From a bacterium (GTDB lineage: Bacteria > Cyanobacteriota > Vampirovibrionia > Gastranaerophilales > Gastranaerophilaceae), in the NCBI GenBank assembly GCA_017942035.1, contig JAGAVG010000054.1, positions 1 through 52,467 of the forward strand: a stretch of DNA of 52,467 nucleotides, in the 5' to 3' direction. A program made the position numbers and the translations under genes. Below the pieces are notes generated by a model that saw nothing but the letters and a program-made list of their open reading frames with translations, had not been told where the DNA came from and did no database searches. This document shows positions 1 through 7,634 of the stretch, in pieces (position 1 is the first letter of the stretch; every line of letters starts with the position of its first letter).

Positions 1-137
1 GAGGGTTTCCAAGTCCGCACCATTGTGGCCGACGGTCACGCGAGCGAGGTGTTCGAGGTCGACATCTGAAGCGAGACGGTGATCTTTGGCTTTGAGTTGG
101 AGGATTTTGAGACGTGATTCGAAGTCAGGAAGGTGTG

Positions 138-225
138 CTAGAACGTAAAGAATAAGATATTTGAGTGAATAATAATAAGGTGAAGAATTGAATGAAAATA
201 CAAGTATATGATATATCTCACCCAC
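138..225 (-). other. Spliceosomal-type intron 2 (88 nt, phase 1)
   Basis: The donor is GTGGGT at 225 and the acceptor is TTCTAG ending at 138, preceded by a pyrimidine-rich stretch on the minus strand. Splicing joins ...GTG AAA A to CA CAC CTT, giving FDLEVK-T-HLPDFESR, the expected text after the GRFD motif. Exon 2 (445-226) is 220 nt, consistent with the phase change. A donor at 232 (GTGAAA) is possible but breaks the frame. Confidence 0.7.
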
Positions 226-445
226 TTTTCACCTCTAAATCAAAACGACCTGCACGAACTAATGCAGGATCTAGGGAATCCAGCAAGTTGGTAGCTGCGA
301 TGACCAGAATACCTTCATCACCACGGAATCCACCAATTTCATTCAAAAGCTGGTTAATGGTCTGGCGTGTGTGATTGCTTCCTCCAACTTCATCTCGTTT
401 CCCACCTACCGCATCCAACTCGTCAATAAACACAATGCAAGGGGC

Positions 446-561
446 CTACTGATTACTGGTATTGAATTCAATCCATTCAAATAACTCCCAATCATCAAAT
501 TCTATTCAATCCAATCAGATTCTTTAAAACATCTCTCTTTTTGCAATTCCATAATTCCTAC
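446..561 (-). other. Spliceosomal-type intron 1 (116 nt, phase 0)
   Basis: On the minus strand the intron begins GTAGGA at 561 and ends CAGTAG at 446. Removing it joins codons ...AAA ACG to GCC CCT TGC, giving [14 protein letters not shown], which is exactly the expected AAA-domain text. Unspliced, the frame hits TAG within the intron after the residues SDWIE. It is AT-rich. I see no clear branch-point consensus. Confidence 0.75.
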
Positions 562-1368
562 CGTTTTTCTCGCTTTCTGGAAAAGTGCCCGTACACGTTT
601 GGCTCCTACACCCACTAATACCTCGTCAAATTCAGATCCAGCCACAAAATAGAATGGAACACCTGCCTCACCTGCTACTGCTCGAGCTAATAATGTTTTA
701 CCAGTTCCCGGAGGGCCGACAAGAAGAACACCTTTTGGAATCTTTGCGCCTAATTTAATATATTTATCACCATTTTTAAGAAAATCAACAATTTCCTCAA
801 GTTCTTTTTTCTCTTCATCAATTCCCGCAACATCTTTAAAGGTTGTTTTTACTTTACTGTCTAAAAGCATTTTTGCCTTACTTTTGCCAAATGACATTGC
901 CTGAGAACCGCCAGCCTGAATACTTCTTGCCATTACAATTAAAAATACGATAAACAAAAGCGGAAGAAGCAGTGAGCCTAAAAGCCCCATCAATTGTGAA
1001 GATTCACCTGCTCTTTTAACAACAATTTCTGCTCCGGATTGTTCAAGCTTGCCCATTAAATTCGGATCCAGCGGCGTAACAACCTTATATTGCTCGATAG
1101 GAGCTTTACTTTCACTAAATTTAAACGGATCACTCACGGTCGTTTTCTTATCATTTTGAGTCTGAGGCTGAACTGCCGGAATTGCAATGATATAATCATC
1201 GGATTTTTCAATTGTTTTAAATTCTTTATTGGCAAGTTTTTCTAAAAAAGCCGTGTAAGAAATTTCGGTTGTTTTTGTAACCGGTCCGGACATAAAAACA
1301 GACGAAATAAAAACTAATGCTGTTATAGCAAGAACAATATACATACCCGCAGATTGACTTTTATTCAT
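562..1368 (-). CDS. ftsH: ATP-dependent zinc metalloprotease FtsH, N-terminal part (chimeric 3' end)
   Basis: FtsH is a membrane-anchored AAA+ protease that degrades damaged membrane proteins and regulatory proteins. Visible here are membrane segment 1 (about residues 9-26), a ~100-residue extracytoplasmic region, membrane segment 2 (about 129-147), the linker [18 protein letters not shown] and the Walker A motif GPPGTGKT at 218-225. The bacterial sequence is convincing up to about residue 225; beyond that it grades into the YME1-like eukaryotic sequence described for 1-690. Walker B, the SRH and the HEXXH zinc protease domain of the bacterial gene are missing, so this copy says nothing about whether the organism has an intact FtsH. 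Start is ATG at 1368 with AGAGGG about 6 nt upstream. Confidence 0.85.
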
Positions 1369-1476
1369 TGTTTACCCTCTCTGATTATAATTAGCTAATA
1401 TATTATAACACAAAAAATGATTTTTTAAACTAGCCCGTAAAACAGTATAAGTAATCAACAATGAAACGGATATTTT

Positions 1477-2295
1477 TTAATATTTCAAATAATCTTTCCA
1501 GTATGTTTTTCCCTTTTCTGTAGGATGCTGGTCAGTAACTGCATAATAAGTATAATCACCGCCATAATAAGCGTTCAGTATTCCATATTCATTTTCAATA
1601 TCAGTGTAATGGGGAACAATTTTACCATTTTTGTCGGGATAAAAGATAAAATAGTCATACCCGTAAGCATTTGGTCCTTTAGTTCCATTTATATCCAAGC
1701 ATATTTGCCAGTCAGAATCATTAAAAAGCCATAAACGCCCCTGATTGTCAACCCAAACCCCGCCATTGTCACAACTAGGATGAACTAGCGCATCTCGCCG
1801 GTGATTGTATAATCCTTTATTGTGGTATATTTCCCTCAATGTTGCAGTTATCGTCTGCCAGTTATCATTAGCAAGAGCGTATTTACCGTTGAATTTGCCC
1901 ATAATTAATTCAGCCCTGAGCCTAACCTCGTTACCTGCATCTGTATCTCTCAAATTGTTACCTTCCGAAATAAGCTGCTGATTAACCTGCTGAAGCTCGG
2001 AATAAGTTTTTAAAAGCGCAGTTTGAAGAGCCTTTTTTCTGTAGTTAGAAACAAGCGGAGGCAACATCATCGCCGCCACAACTCCGATTATCCCGAGAGT
2101 AATAAGGACTTCCGCCAAGGTGAAAGCAAGTTTTTCTGGTAGACTAAAGTCTACCCTACTTTTTACCCTCTCTCTTTGTGAGAGGGTTGAATTTGTTAGT
2201 GAGCAGAATGCGAACTTACAAATTCGGGAGAGGGTTTTATTTAATGACGTTTCTTGCTTGCCTTCTTGAGCTCTTAACATCTGTTCTTCTATCAT
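1477..2295 (-). CDS. Prepilin-like protein A (type IV pilin / type II pseudopilin fold)
   Basis: A 272-residue protein with a class III signal: a 57-residue leader, cleavage expected between A57 and F58, then FTLAEVLITLGIIGVVAAMMLP, the N-terminal helix of type IV pilins and pseudopilins with Glu at mature position 5. Prepilin peptidase should cleave it and pilus or type II secretion machinery should assemble it. The C-terminal domain carries the family signature DINGTKGPNAYGYDYF, shared with four other paralogs in this window, and ends in WKDYLKY. Start is ATG 2295, preceded by CGGAGGACAAT. The leader is abnormally long: it includes a palindromic repeat (2138-2155) translated as SRVDFSLPEK and a stretch at about 2165-2240 also found at 4790-4850. 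Substrate or pilus partner unknown. Confidence 0.85.
   Translation of the reverse strand: MIEEQMLRAQEGKQETSLNKTLSRICKFAFCSLTNSTLSQRERVKSRVDFSLPEKLAFTLAEVLITLGIIGVVAAMMLPPLVSNYRKKALQTALLKTYSELQQVNQQLISEGNNLRDTDAGNEVRLRAELIMGKFNGKYALANDNWQTITATLREIYHNKGLYNHRRDALVHPSCDNGGVWVDNQGRLWLFNDSDWQICLDINGTKGPNAYGYDYFIFYPDKNGKIVPHYTDIENEYGILNAYYGGDYTYYAVTDQHPTEKGKTYWKDYLKY
2138..2155. repeat. Coding palindromic repeat, copy 1
   Basis: Near-perfect palindrome GGTAGACTAAAGTCTACC (8-bp arms) read in frame inside the leader of prepilin A. The same unit lies at 10202-10219, 38097-38114 and 52100-52117, each time in a prepilin leader and in the same frame (SRVxFSLPEK or SRVDFSLPE). Resembles in principle the in-frame palindromic elements known from Rickettsia. 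Confidence 0.75.
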
Positions 2296-2329
2296 ATTGT
2301 CCTCCGTATTTTCTTAAATTATCCTTTAA

Positions 2330-2511
2330 ATTTTCGCACCATAATTTATATTTTGGTGCGAATAGGCCTGAAACTCACTAAAACATACCTTTTTTAAATT
2401 CGAAAAACCACCCGAAAACGACAAAATACCACTTGAAAAGTGCTGAAAAATATTATATAATAAGGCTATAAAAAACATGCACCAAAATATAAAATTTGGT
2501 GCATTTTTTAT
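2330..2511 (-). repeat. Prepilin upstream element, copy A
   Basis: One of six ~180-bp elements, each directly upstream of a prepilin-like gene. Proximal palindrome IR2 is 2336-2359 (GCACCATAAT...TTTTGGTGC) and distal palindrome IR1 is 2479-2502 (GCACCAAAAT...AATTTGGTGC), followed by a T-run on the plus strand. Between them are TTGAAA (2433-2438) and TATAAT (2456-2461), a 17-nt-spaced sigma-70 promoter on the plus strand, pointing away from the prepilin. The -35 sits inside the palindrome CACTTGAAAAGTG (2430-2442). A weaker opposing promoter (TTGGTG in the IR1 arm, TATTAT) could serve the prepilin. IR1 also closes the 3' end of the gene at 2511-3353. Confidence 0.85.
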
Positions 2512-3353
2512 TAATAAATTTTAAATCTTTCTTTTACTTTTTGCGTTAATTTTGTTGCGCCACCATAATTTAAATGATCACCATCAGAAAAATCATCATC
2601 TGTAAAAAAATCAGAATCATAAAAATTTAAAATTTCTGCATGAGAGTAACCTTTACAAACCTCATACAATTCATTAAAAATAATACCAGAAGCTGGCAAT
2701 ATTGCCTTATAATACGAAGTCACCGGAGGCAATATAAAATAAATTTTTTGATTGTTATTCTTTGTTTCTTTCAATAATTTTTTACAATAATCAATTTGGG
2801 TTGATTTTTTACCGATTTTGTAATGTTTCAGAGCTCTTTTTTGAATTTCGGCCTCGTCCTTTATGCCAATTGTATTATTACATCCGGGTTTTCCATTATA
2901 ATTTTGAGGTAAATTTAATACTTTCAGATATTTTAACATCATGAATTTATAATACTTTTCCCAAAAATTAAAATGTAGCTTTTTTGCAATTTCATTATCC
3001 TGATACGGAATATTGTATAACAATTTAAACATTACTGCTAATTTATTATATCTGCTTTTTATTAAAACATCACCGGCTGAAAAAGCAGAATAGGTTTGTA
3101 AAACAACCTTTAAAGTCTCGTTATTCATCAATTTATACAAATTATATGAATAATACAAATCTTGAGATGGCGAACCCATATTAATCTCACCTTCAGCAGG
3201 AATGTACCCCAAGTCCATATGAGAAGAGCCAAATGCAAGAAGATAATAATCCTTTATATTCAAAAAACATTCATGCTTATTAACCATGGTATCCAGACCA
3301 AATGTTTTCCCCCTTAATACATCTATTATCTCTTGTACAATAGCTATCCTCAT
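2511..3353 (-). CDS. SGNH/GDSL-hydrolase-like protein, probably N-terminally truncated
   Basis: A 280-residue protein with the blocks of an SGNH-fold esterase or acetyltransferase partner: GSSH at residues 42-45 (nucleophile Ser region), NMGSPSQD near 58-65 (Gly block) and SDGDHLNYGG near the C-terminus (catalytic Asp/His block). Such proteins often modify cell-envelope polysaccharides and normally have an N-terminal membrane anchor or signal peptide before the GSSH block. None is present here, no good ribosome-binding site precedes ATG 3353, and an in-frame stop lies 18 nt upstream. It may therefore be a truncated or decaying gene. A CCTAT pentamer tract (3400-3424) lies just upstream. The stop codon abuts IR1 of element A. 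DltD-like or AlgX-like alternatives are possible; specific function unknown. Confidence 0.55.
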   Translation of the reverse strand: MRIAIVQEIIDVLRGKTFGLDTMVNKHECFLNIKDYYLLAFGSSHMDLGYIPAEGEINMGSPSQDLYYSYNLYKLMNNETLKVVLQTYSAFSAGDVLIKSRYNKLAVMFKLLYNIPYQDNEIAKKLHFNFWEKYYKFMMLKYLKVLNLPQNYNGKPGCNNTIGIKDEAEIQKRALKHYKIGKKSTQIDYCKKLLKETKNNNQKIYFILPPVTSYYKAILPASGIIFNELYEVCKGYSHAEILNFYDSDFFTDDDFSDGDHLNYGGATKLTQKVKERFKIY

Positions 3354-3399
3354 AGGTTTAATTAAAGTTCAAAAGCCGGAAAATATCTACACTACGCCC

Positions 3400-3424
3400 C
3401 CTATCCTATCCTATCCTATCCTAT
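3400..3424. repeat. Pentanucleotide microsatellite (CCTAT)5
   Basis: Five tandem CCTAT units occupy the upstream side of the SGNH-like gene, between it and the divergent Fe-S gene at 3560. A tract of this kind is prone to slippage. It lies 5' of the present start codon, so it could alter promoter spacing or mark a former coding frame. Confidence 0.85.
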
Positions 3425-3559
3425 GAGGCATTATATCTGAGTTTCGGCCATTTTAAAAACATTTTTACATTTTGTTACAAATCAAATTTAAAAGGTATTT
3501 TTGCTTAACAAGCTTCATCAATTGTTGTTCAATACGTCATTTTGTGAGAAAATTGAGTT

Positions 3560-4636
3560 ATGCAGAAACTTTCAGACTTTAAAGATGATATAAACAAATG
3601 TTCAAAATGCGGGCTGTGTCAGGCTGTTTGTCCGATATACAAGGTTACGGGAAATGACTGTGCCGTATCAAGAGGGAAATTTGTTATGCTATCGGGAGTT
3701 TTGAAAGGCGACTTAAAATTATCAGAAAATATTAACAAATATCTTGATATGTGTCTAAAATGCGGAAAGTGCAAGGACTTTTGCCCGAGCGGGATTGACG
3801 CCTGCAAAATTTTTGAAGCCGCAAAATATGAATATGCGAAAAAGAATTTTTTTAGCAAAATAATCTTCGCACTTCAATCGAAACTAATTTTTAACAACAT
3901 TTTAAAAATCGCTGGAAAAATTAATTCATTATCAACACACACATCCGTCACTCCCCCAAAAAGAGGATTAAGACTATTATTTTTCAGAGGATGCGCAGAC
4001 AAAGCCCTTCCAAATTCAGAAAAGGCTTTAAAAAAAGTGCTTTCGAAGTATCCGGAAGTTAAATTAATAGAAAAAGATTTCGACTGCTGCGGAGTTCCTT
4101 TTTTATCAAGCGGCAATCTCGAAAGGTTCGAAGAAGCAAAAAAACAAAACATTGAAATACTCAACTCTACAGAATTTGATTATATAATAACCGATTGCGC
4201 AAGCTGCGAAGATGCCCTTAAAAATTATCAGTTTACCGAAAAAATCATTAATATATCAGAATTCATAGCCAAACACCCTAAAACATTTCAATTTAATAAA
4301 AATCTCAAAGTAACTTTTCACAAGCCTTGCCACCTAAAAAATTATCAGGCAGTCAAAGACATTTTAAAAAATTGCCAAAACATTGAATATATCGAAATGA
4401 AAGATTACGATGAATGCTGCGGGTTTGCGGGCGAATTTGCATTAAAAAATCCGAAGCTTTCGGCAAAATTACGTGAAAATAAAGCGCAAAATATTCTCTC
4501 ATCAAATGCTGATATTGTTCTAACACTTTGTCCGGCATGTATAATCGGCTTAAAATCAGCTCTCTTCGGCAAAAAGCATCCCCCGAAAGTCATGAACCTG
4601 ATTGAATTTCTGGCATCAGCAGATATTATTGATTAA
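3560..4636 (+). CDS. (Fe-S)-binding oxidoreductase, GlcF/LutA-like (CCG-domain protein)
   Basis: A 358-residue protein with two ferredoxin-type 4Fe-4S motifs (C14, C17, C20, C24 and C65, C68, C71, C75), followed by two cysteine-rich CCG domains with DCCGVPF and ECCGFAGEF. This architecture is that of the iron-sulfur subunit of glycolate or lactate oxidases (GlcF, LutA) and of HdrD-type electron carriers; it passes electrons from a flavin subunit to quinones or other acceptors. No flavoprotein partner (GlcD-like) is adjacent, so the donor is unknown. Start ATG 3560 follows GAGAAAATTGAGTT, a weak binding site. A strong terminator follows directly. Confidence 0.85.
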   Translation: MQKLSDFKDDINKCSKCGLCQAVCPIYKVTGNDCAVSRGKFVMLSGVLKGDLKLSENINKYLDMCLKCGKCKDFCPSGIDACKIFEAAKYEYAKKNFFSKIIFALQSKLIFNNILKIAGKINSLSTHTSVTPPKRGLRLLFFRGCADKALPNSEKALKKVLSKYPEVKLIEKDFDCCGVPFLSSGNLERFEEAKKQNIEILNSTEFDYIITDCASCEDALKNYQFTEKIINISEFIAKHPKTFQFNKNLKVTFHKPCHLKNYQAVKDILKNCQNIEYIEMKDYDECCGFAGEFALKNPKLSAKLRENKAQNILSSNADIVLTLCPACIIGLKSALFGKKHPPKVMNLIEFLASADIID

Positions 4637-4653
4637 TTTTATATAATTAATGA

Positions 4654-4685
4654 GGCGCCGCAAAATTTTTTGCGGCGCTTTTAAT
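4654..4685 (+). terminator. Rho-independent terminator after the Fe-S gene
   Basis: GC-rich hairpin GGCGCCGCAAAA / TTTTGCGGCGC followed by TTTTAATTT, 17 nt past the stop codon. Confidence 0.9.
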
Positions 4686-4699
4686 TTGTTCAATTATTA

Positions 4700-4990
4700 T
4701 TTAAGCAAGTATACCCTCGCCCCTTGTGGAGCAAAGGGAACAGGGGCAACGTAGTGAGCCTTGTGCCCCTGCTTCCCGTAGCGAAGCGGAGTGGTGAGAG
4801 GGTGAATTTGTTAGTGAGCAGAGTGCGAACTTACAAATTCGGGAGAGGGGTTAAAGTTATGAGATCCTGAAACACGGAGGTCAATCCGACATTCGGAATG
4901 ACATGCTATTACGTAACATCTTAGCGTCTTAGCGCCTTTTTTACGATACCAGCCTGCCTTCTTGACCTCCTGACCTCTGTCCCTCTATTA
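4700..4990. repeat. Dispersed intergenic repeat mosaic (no gene)
   Basis: No gene is seen in 4637-5059 apart from the two terminators. The block is a patchwork of sequences that recur elsewhere in the window. ACCCTCGCCCCTTGTGG is also in the prepilin D leader (about 47375) and, inverted, in prepilin B (about 10265). AATTTGTTAGTGAGCAGA is also in prepilin A (about 2190). CGGAATGACATGCT is also at about 10305. A CTGCCTTCTTGACCTC-type stretch resembles 10320-10350. It is GC-richer than its neighbours. These look like short mobile or recombining repeats that also seed prepilin leaders. Confidence 0.7.
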
Positions 4991-5003
4991 TCACAATGGC
5001 AAT

Positions 5004-5037
5004 AAAAAAACGACCCGTGTAAATTACAAAGGTCGTT
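5004..5037 (-). terminator. Rho-independent terminator after rplA
   Basis: On the minus strand, arms AACGACC (5031-5037) and GGTCGTT (5009-5015) are followed by a run of seven T, 22 nt past the rplA stop codon. It ends the secE-nusG-rplK-rplA unit with no rplJ/rplL following. Confidence 0.85.
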
Positions 5038-5059
5038 TTATTATTTAAAAATTTAGCGA

Positions 5060-5782
5060 TTAAACTAATTCTTTAACTTCAGCTGCAAAAACTTTCGGGT
5101 CAAGTTTAATTCCAGGGCCCATTGTTGTTGCAAGGTAAACTGATTTAACAAATGTTCCTTTTGCTGATGCCGGTTTTGCTCTCAAAATAGCATCTGCCAA
5201 AGTTGCATAGTTTTTAATCAAGTCATTTTCTTCAAACTGAACTTTTCCGATAGGGCAGTGAATCATACCCTGTTTGTCAGCTCTGAATTCAACTTTACCT
5301 GCTTTAGCATCTTTTACAGCTTTTGCAACATCCATTGTTACAGTACCTGTTTTAGGGTTTGGCATCAAGCCTTTTGGACCTAACACACGTCCTAATTTAC
5401 CAAGCATACCCATACAATCAGGGGTTGCAATCAATGTATCAAATTCAAACCATCCGTCTGAAATTTTATCAATGATTTCTTCTGCTCCTGCAAAATCAGC
5501 TCCGGCGTCTTTTGCTTCAGTAGCTTTAGCACCTTTAGCGATTACACAAACTCTAACAGTTTTACCTAGACCTGCCGGTAATACAACTGTTGATCTGATC
5601 TGCTGGTCAGCTTGACGAACGTCGATACCTAATCTCATGTGGCATTCAACTGTTTCGTTGAATTTAGAAACTTCTTTTGAAATTTCTTGAAGTTTTTTTA
5701 TAGCATCAACAGCTGTAGCCGGCTGGTTGAAATCAGCAAGCATCTGTTGAACTTTCTGTTGTTTTTTTGTTAATTTTGACAT
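5060..5782 (-). CDS. rplA: 50S ribosomal protein L1
   Basis: A 240-residue L1, the usual bacterial length, building the L1 stalk that moves deacylated tRNA out of the ribosome; in many bacteria it also represses its own operon by binding the mRNA. The family text is clear: [61 protein letters not shown] and GPGIKLD at the C-terminus. Start ATG 5782 follows AAAGGAAATTTAAA. It is 70 nt downstream of rplK in the usual order. The expected next genes rplJ, rplL and rpoB do not follow; a terminator and repeats do. Confidence 0.97.
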   Translation of the reverse strand: MSKLTKKQQKVQQMLADFNQPATAVDAIKKLQEISKEVSKFNETVECHMRLGIDVRQADQQIRSTVVLPAGLGKTVRVCVIAKGAKATEAKDAGADFAGAEEIIDKISDGWFEFDTLIATPDCMGMLGKLGRVLGPKGLMPNPKTGTVTMDVAKAVKDAKAGKVEFRADKQGMIHCPIGKVQFEENDLIKNYATLADAILRAKPASAKGTFVKSVYLATTMGPGIKLDPKVFAAEVKELV

Positions 5783-5852
5783 TTTAAATTTCCTTTCATG
5801 GTAGTAACGGGCTTTTTTATTCAGTGAATAAAAAGTTTCCTTCCATTAGTAA

Positions 5853-6281
5853 CTAATCTTCTTTTACTGTAACACCCATAGCTCTGCAAGATCCGGCAAT
5901 CATTTTAACTGCTGCATCCATTGAAGTTGCGTTCAAATCGTTCATTTTGATTTTTGCAATTTCTTCAAGCTGAGCTCTTGTAATTTCAGCAACCTTATCT
6001 TTATTTGGAACTGCTGATCCTTTAGGGATGTTCAAAGCTTTTTTAATCAAAACCGGAGCCGGAGGTGATTTTATGATGAATGTGAAGCTTCTATCTTCAT
6101 AAACATCAATAACAACCGGAATAATATATCCTGCTTGATCTTGAGTTTTTGCGTTAAACTGCTTACAGAAATCCATGATGTTAACACCATGCTGACCCAA
6201 TGCCGGACCAACCGGTGGTGACGGATTAGCTTTTCCGGCTTCAATTTGAAGCTTAATTTTTCCTACTACTTTTTTTGCCAT
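5853..6281 (-). CDS. rplK: 50S ribosomal protein L11
   Basis: A 142-residue L11, part of the GTPase-associated centre of the large subunit. Recognised by [42 protein letters not shown], a [12 protein letters not shown] segment and the C-terminal [10 protein letters not shown]. The chosen start is ATG 6281, with AAAAGGAG eight nt upstream. The open frame extends another 17 codons upstream (to 6332), but that would place the Shine-Dalgarno inside the gene. It sits between nusG and rplA as in most bacteria. Confidence 0.97.
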   Translation of the reverse strand: MAKKVVGKIKLQIEAGKANPSPPVGPALGQHGVNIMDFCKQFNAKTQDQAGYIIPVVIDVYEDRSFTFIIKSPPAPVLIKKALNIPKGSAVPNKDKVAEITRAQLEEIAKIKMNDLNATSMDAAVKMIAGSCRAMGVTVKED

Positions 6282-6372
6282 TTTTTTCTCCTTTTGTGGT
6301 ACTGGCGGTTTTCTTCTCAGAAATCCTTCCACATTTTGTATTATTACTGTTTAAACTGTTTCCAGTTTTTAA

Positions 6373-6999
6373 TTACACTTTATTAATCTGCTTATATTCC
6401 AATTCAACCGGAGTTTCACGGCCAAAGATTGAAACATTTGCGCGAAGTTTTGATTTGTCAGGGTAAACTTCAATAATGTCTGCAATAAAGTCTGCAAACG
6501 GTCCAGAAGTAATTCTGACTTTGTCACCAACTTTAACATCAAGTTCGATTTTTTGAGTTGTTGAAGTTGAGCGGTTAATAATCTTTTTGATTTCGCTGTC
6601 ACGAGCCGGAATCGGACGTTTTGCAGAACCAACGAACTTTGTAACACCTGATGTGTGTCTTACAACATACCAGCTGTCTTCATCCATAATCATTTCAACA
6701 AGAACGTAGCCCGGGAAGATTTTTTCTTCTTTTTCCTGTTTTTTACCGCCTTTAATCTGCGTTACAGTTTTTTGAGGAACTTCTATTCTGAAAATTTTAT
6801 CACTCATATTCATGTATTCTATACGTTTTTCAAGGTTAACTTTAACCTTGTTTTCGTATCCGGAATACGTATGAACGATGTACCAACGCTTTTGAGCAGA
6901 CTTGGCTTTTTTAGCTTCTTCTTGAGCCTGAGCTTCAGCCGCTTCCTGCATTTTATCTTCGTTTAGTTCTTCTTCCATTGATTTTTCTTTTTTTCCCAT
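6373..6999 (-). CDS. nusG: Transcription termination/antitermination factor NusG
   Basis: A 208-residue NusG, which binds RNA polymerase through its NGN domain and links transcription to translation or Rho through its KOW domain. NGN features: WYIVHTYSGYENKVK, FPGYVLVEM, VRHTSGVTKFVG. KOW: VGDKVRITSGPFADF near residues 145-160. An extra charged N-terminal tail of about 35 residues, rich in Glu, Ala and Lys, precedes the NGN domain. Start ATG 6999 follows AAGGTGGCTT. Next to secE, as is almost universal. Confidence 0.96.
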   Translation of the reverse strand: MGKKEKSMEEELNEDKMQEAAEAQAQEEAKKAKSAQKRWYIVHTYSGYENKVKVNLEKRIEYMNMSDKIFRIEVPQKTVTQIKGGKKQEKEEKIFPGYVLVEMIMDEDSWYVVRHTSGVTKFVGSAKRPIPARDSEIKKIINRSTSTTQKIELDVKVGDKVRITSGPFADFIADIIEVYPDKSKLRANVSIFGRETPVELEYKQINKV

Positions 7000-7031
7000 A
7001 AGCCACCTTGTTCTTTTAACTTCGATGCAGA

Positions 7032-7247
7032 CTATTTGAGCAAGCCAAACAGTCCCTTATATATTATATCCATCAAATACACGGCAACGGTAAAAGTAAA
7101 AACAATTACCACAACAAATAATGTTTCTGAAACAACCTGACTTTTTTGAGGCCAAGTAATTTTACCCCATTCACTTCTTACTCCTTTAAAGTAAGTTTTT
7201 ATCGGGGCTAAAAATTTCAATTCATTACTGTTTTCACTGCCTATCAT
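7032..7247 (-). CDS. secE: Preprotein translocase subunit SecE
   Basis: A 71-residue SecE with a single C-terminal membrane helix (VVVIVFTFTVAVYLMDIIY) after the amphipathic segment FKGVRSEWGKITWPQKSQVV, whose E-x-x-K-I-x-W-P core is the SecE signature. It clamps SecY in the inner membrane. The start is ATG 7247 with AAGGAAATCAAAT upstream; the open frame reads further up to 7328, but that part is the tRNA-Trp gene and is not translated. Thirty-two nt upstream of nusG. Confidence 0.95.
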   Translation of the reverse strand: MIGSENSNELKFLAPIKTYFKGVRSEWGKITWPQKSQVVSETLFVVVIVFTFTVAVYLMDIIYKGLFGLLK

Positions 7248-7270
7248 ATTTGATTTCCTTATTTTAAATT

Positions 7271-7343
7271 CACGCCCTGAAGGACTTGAACCCTCGACAT
7301 CCGGTTTTGGAGACCGACGTTCTACCAACTGAACTAAGGACGC
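7271..7343 (-). tRNA. tRNA-Trp (CCA anticodon)
   Basis: A 73-nt cloverleaf on the minus strand: acceptor GCGTCCT pairs with AGGGCGT, anticodon loop CTCCAAA (anticodon CCA), T-arm GGGTTCAAGTCC, discriminator G. CCA is not encoded. It lies between rpmG and secE and is probably cotranscribed with them, an arrangement common in bacteria. Confidence 0.95.
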
Positions 7344-7417
7344 TTAAACTTTGTTAAGTTAGTGAGTAAGTAAGCAGTAAGAAAAATCTTACTAACTTAC
7401 TTATTCAATTACTTTTC

Positions 7418-7585
7418 TTACTTAGTTTCTTTGTGAACGGTATGTTTCTTACAAGTCGGACAATATTTGTTAAGTTCCATTCTTTCTTTATGGTTCTTTT
7501 TGTTTTTTGTCGTCGTGTAGTTTCTTTCCTTACATTCTTCACAAGCAAGAACTACCATTTTGTCTAATTTTCCTTTGATACCCAT
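7418..7585 (-). CDS. rpmG: 50S ribosomal protein L33
   Basis: A 55-residue L33: [18 protein letters not shown], then [33 protein letters not shown]. It has the two CxxC pairs (zinc-binding type, C15/C18 and C42/C45) and the [10 protein letters not shown] core. Start ATG 7583-7585 with AAGGATAAAACA upstream, stop TAA 7418-7420. First gene of the rpmG-tRNA-Trp-secE-nusG-rplK-rplA block. Confidence 0.95.
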   Translation of the reverse strand: MGIKGKLDKMVVLACEECKERNYTTTKNKKNHKERMELNKYCPTCKKHTVHKETK

Positions 7586-7634
7586 TGTTTTATCCTTTGT
7601 ATTTTATTTAGTCTAAATTATTCCTTTTTAAAAT

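Larger units (their letters stand above)
1..690 (-). other. Eukaryotic YME1 (i-AAA protease)-like gene piece with two introns, fused to bacterial ftsH
   Basis: On the minus strand the ftsH reading frame continues into a eukaryotic-looking mitochondrial i-AAA protease sequence split by two GT-AG introns (561-446 and 225-138). Splicing gives a clean AAA domain: [15 protein letters not shown], then [17 protein letters not shown] (Walker B), [30 protein letters not shown] and ARVTVGHNGADLETL, running off the window edge. The [16 protein letters not shown] and RQTINQLL signatures resemble YME1/YME1L rather than bacterial FtsH. Exon 3 (137-1) is visibly richer in GC than the bacterial DNA. The exchange point must lie where both families encode nearly the same residues around Walker A, roughly 640-735. 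A metagenome assembly chimera is the simplest explanation; the source eukaryote cannot be named from this sequence. Confidence 0.75.

Noticed and set aside
192-374. Plus-strand open frame of 60 residues in the window start
   Set aside because: It is the antisense of the YME1-like exon 2 and intron; the minus-strand reading gives recognisable AAA-domain motifs.
7032-7328. SecE reading frame of 98 residues starting at 7328
   Set aside because: The first 27 codons are the antisense-free tRNA-Trp gene itself; a ribosome-binding site and the conserved protein begin at ATG 7247.
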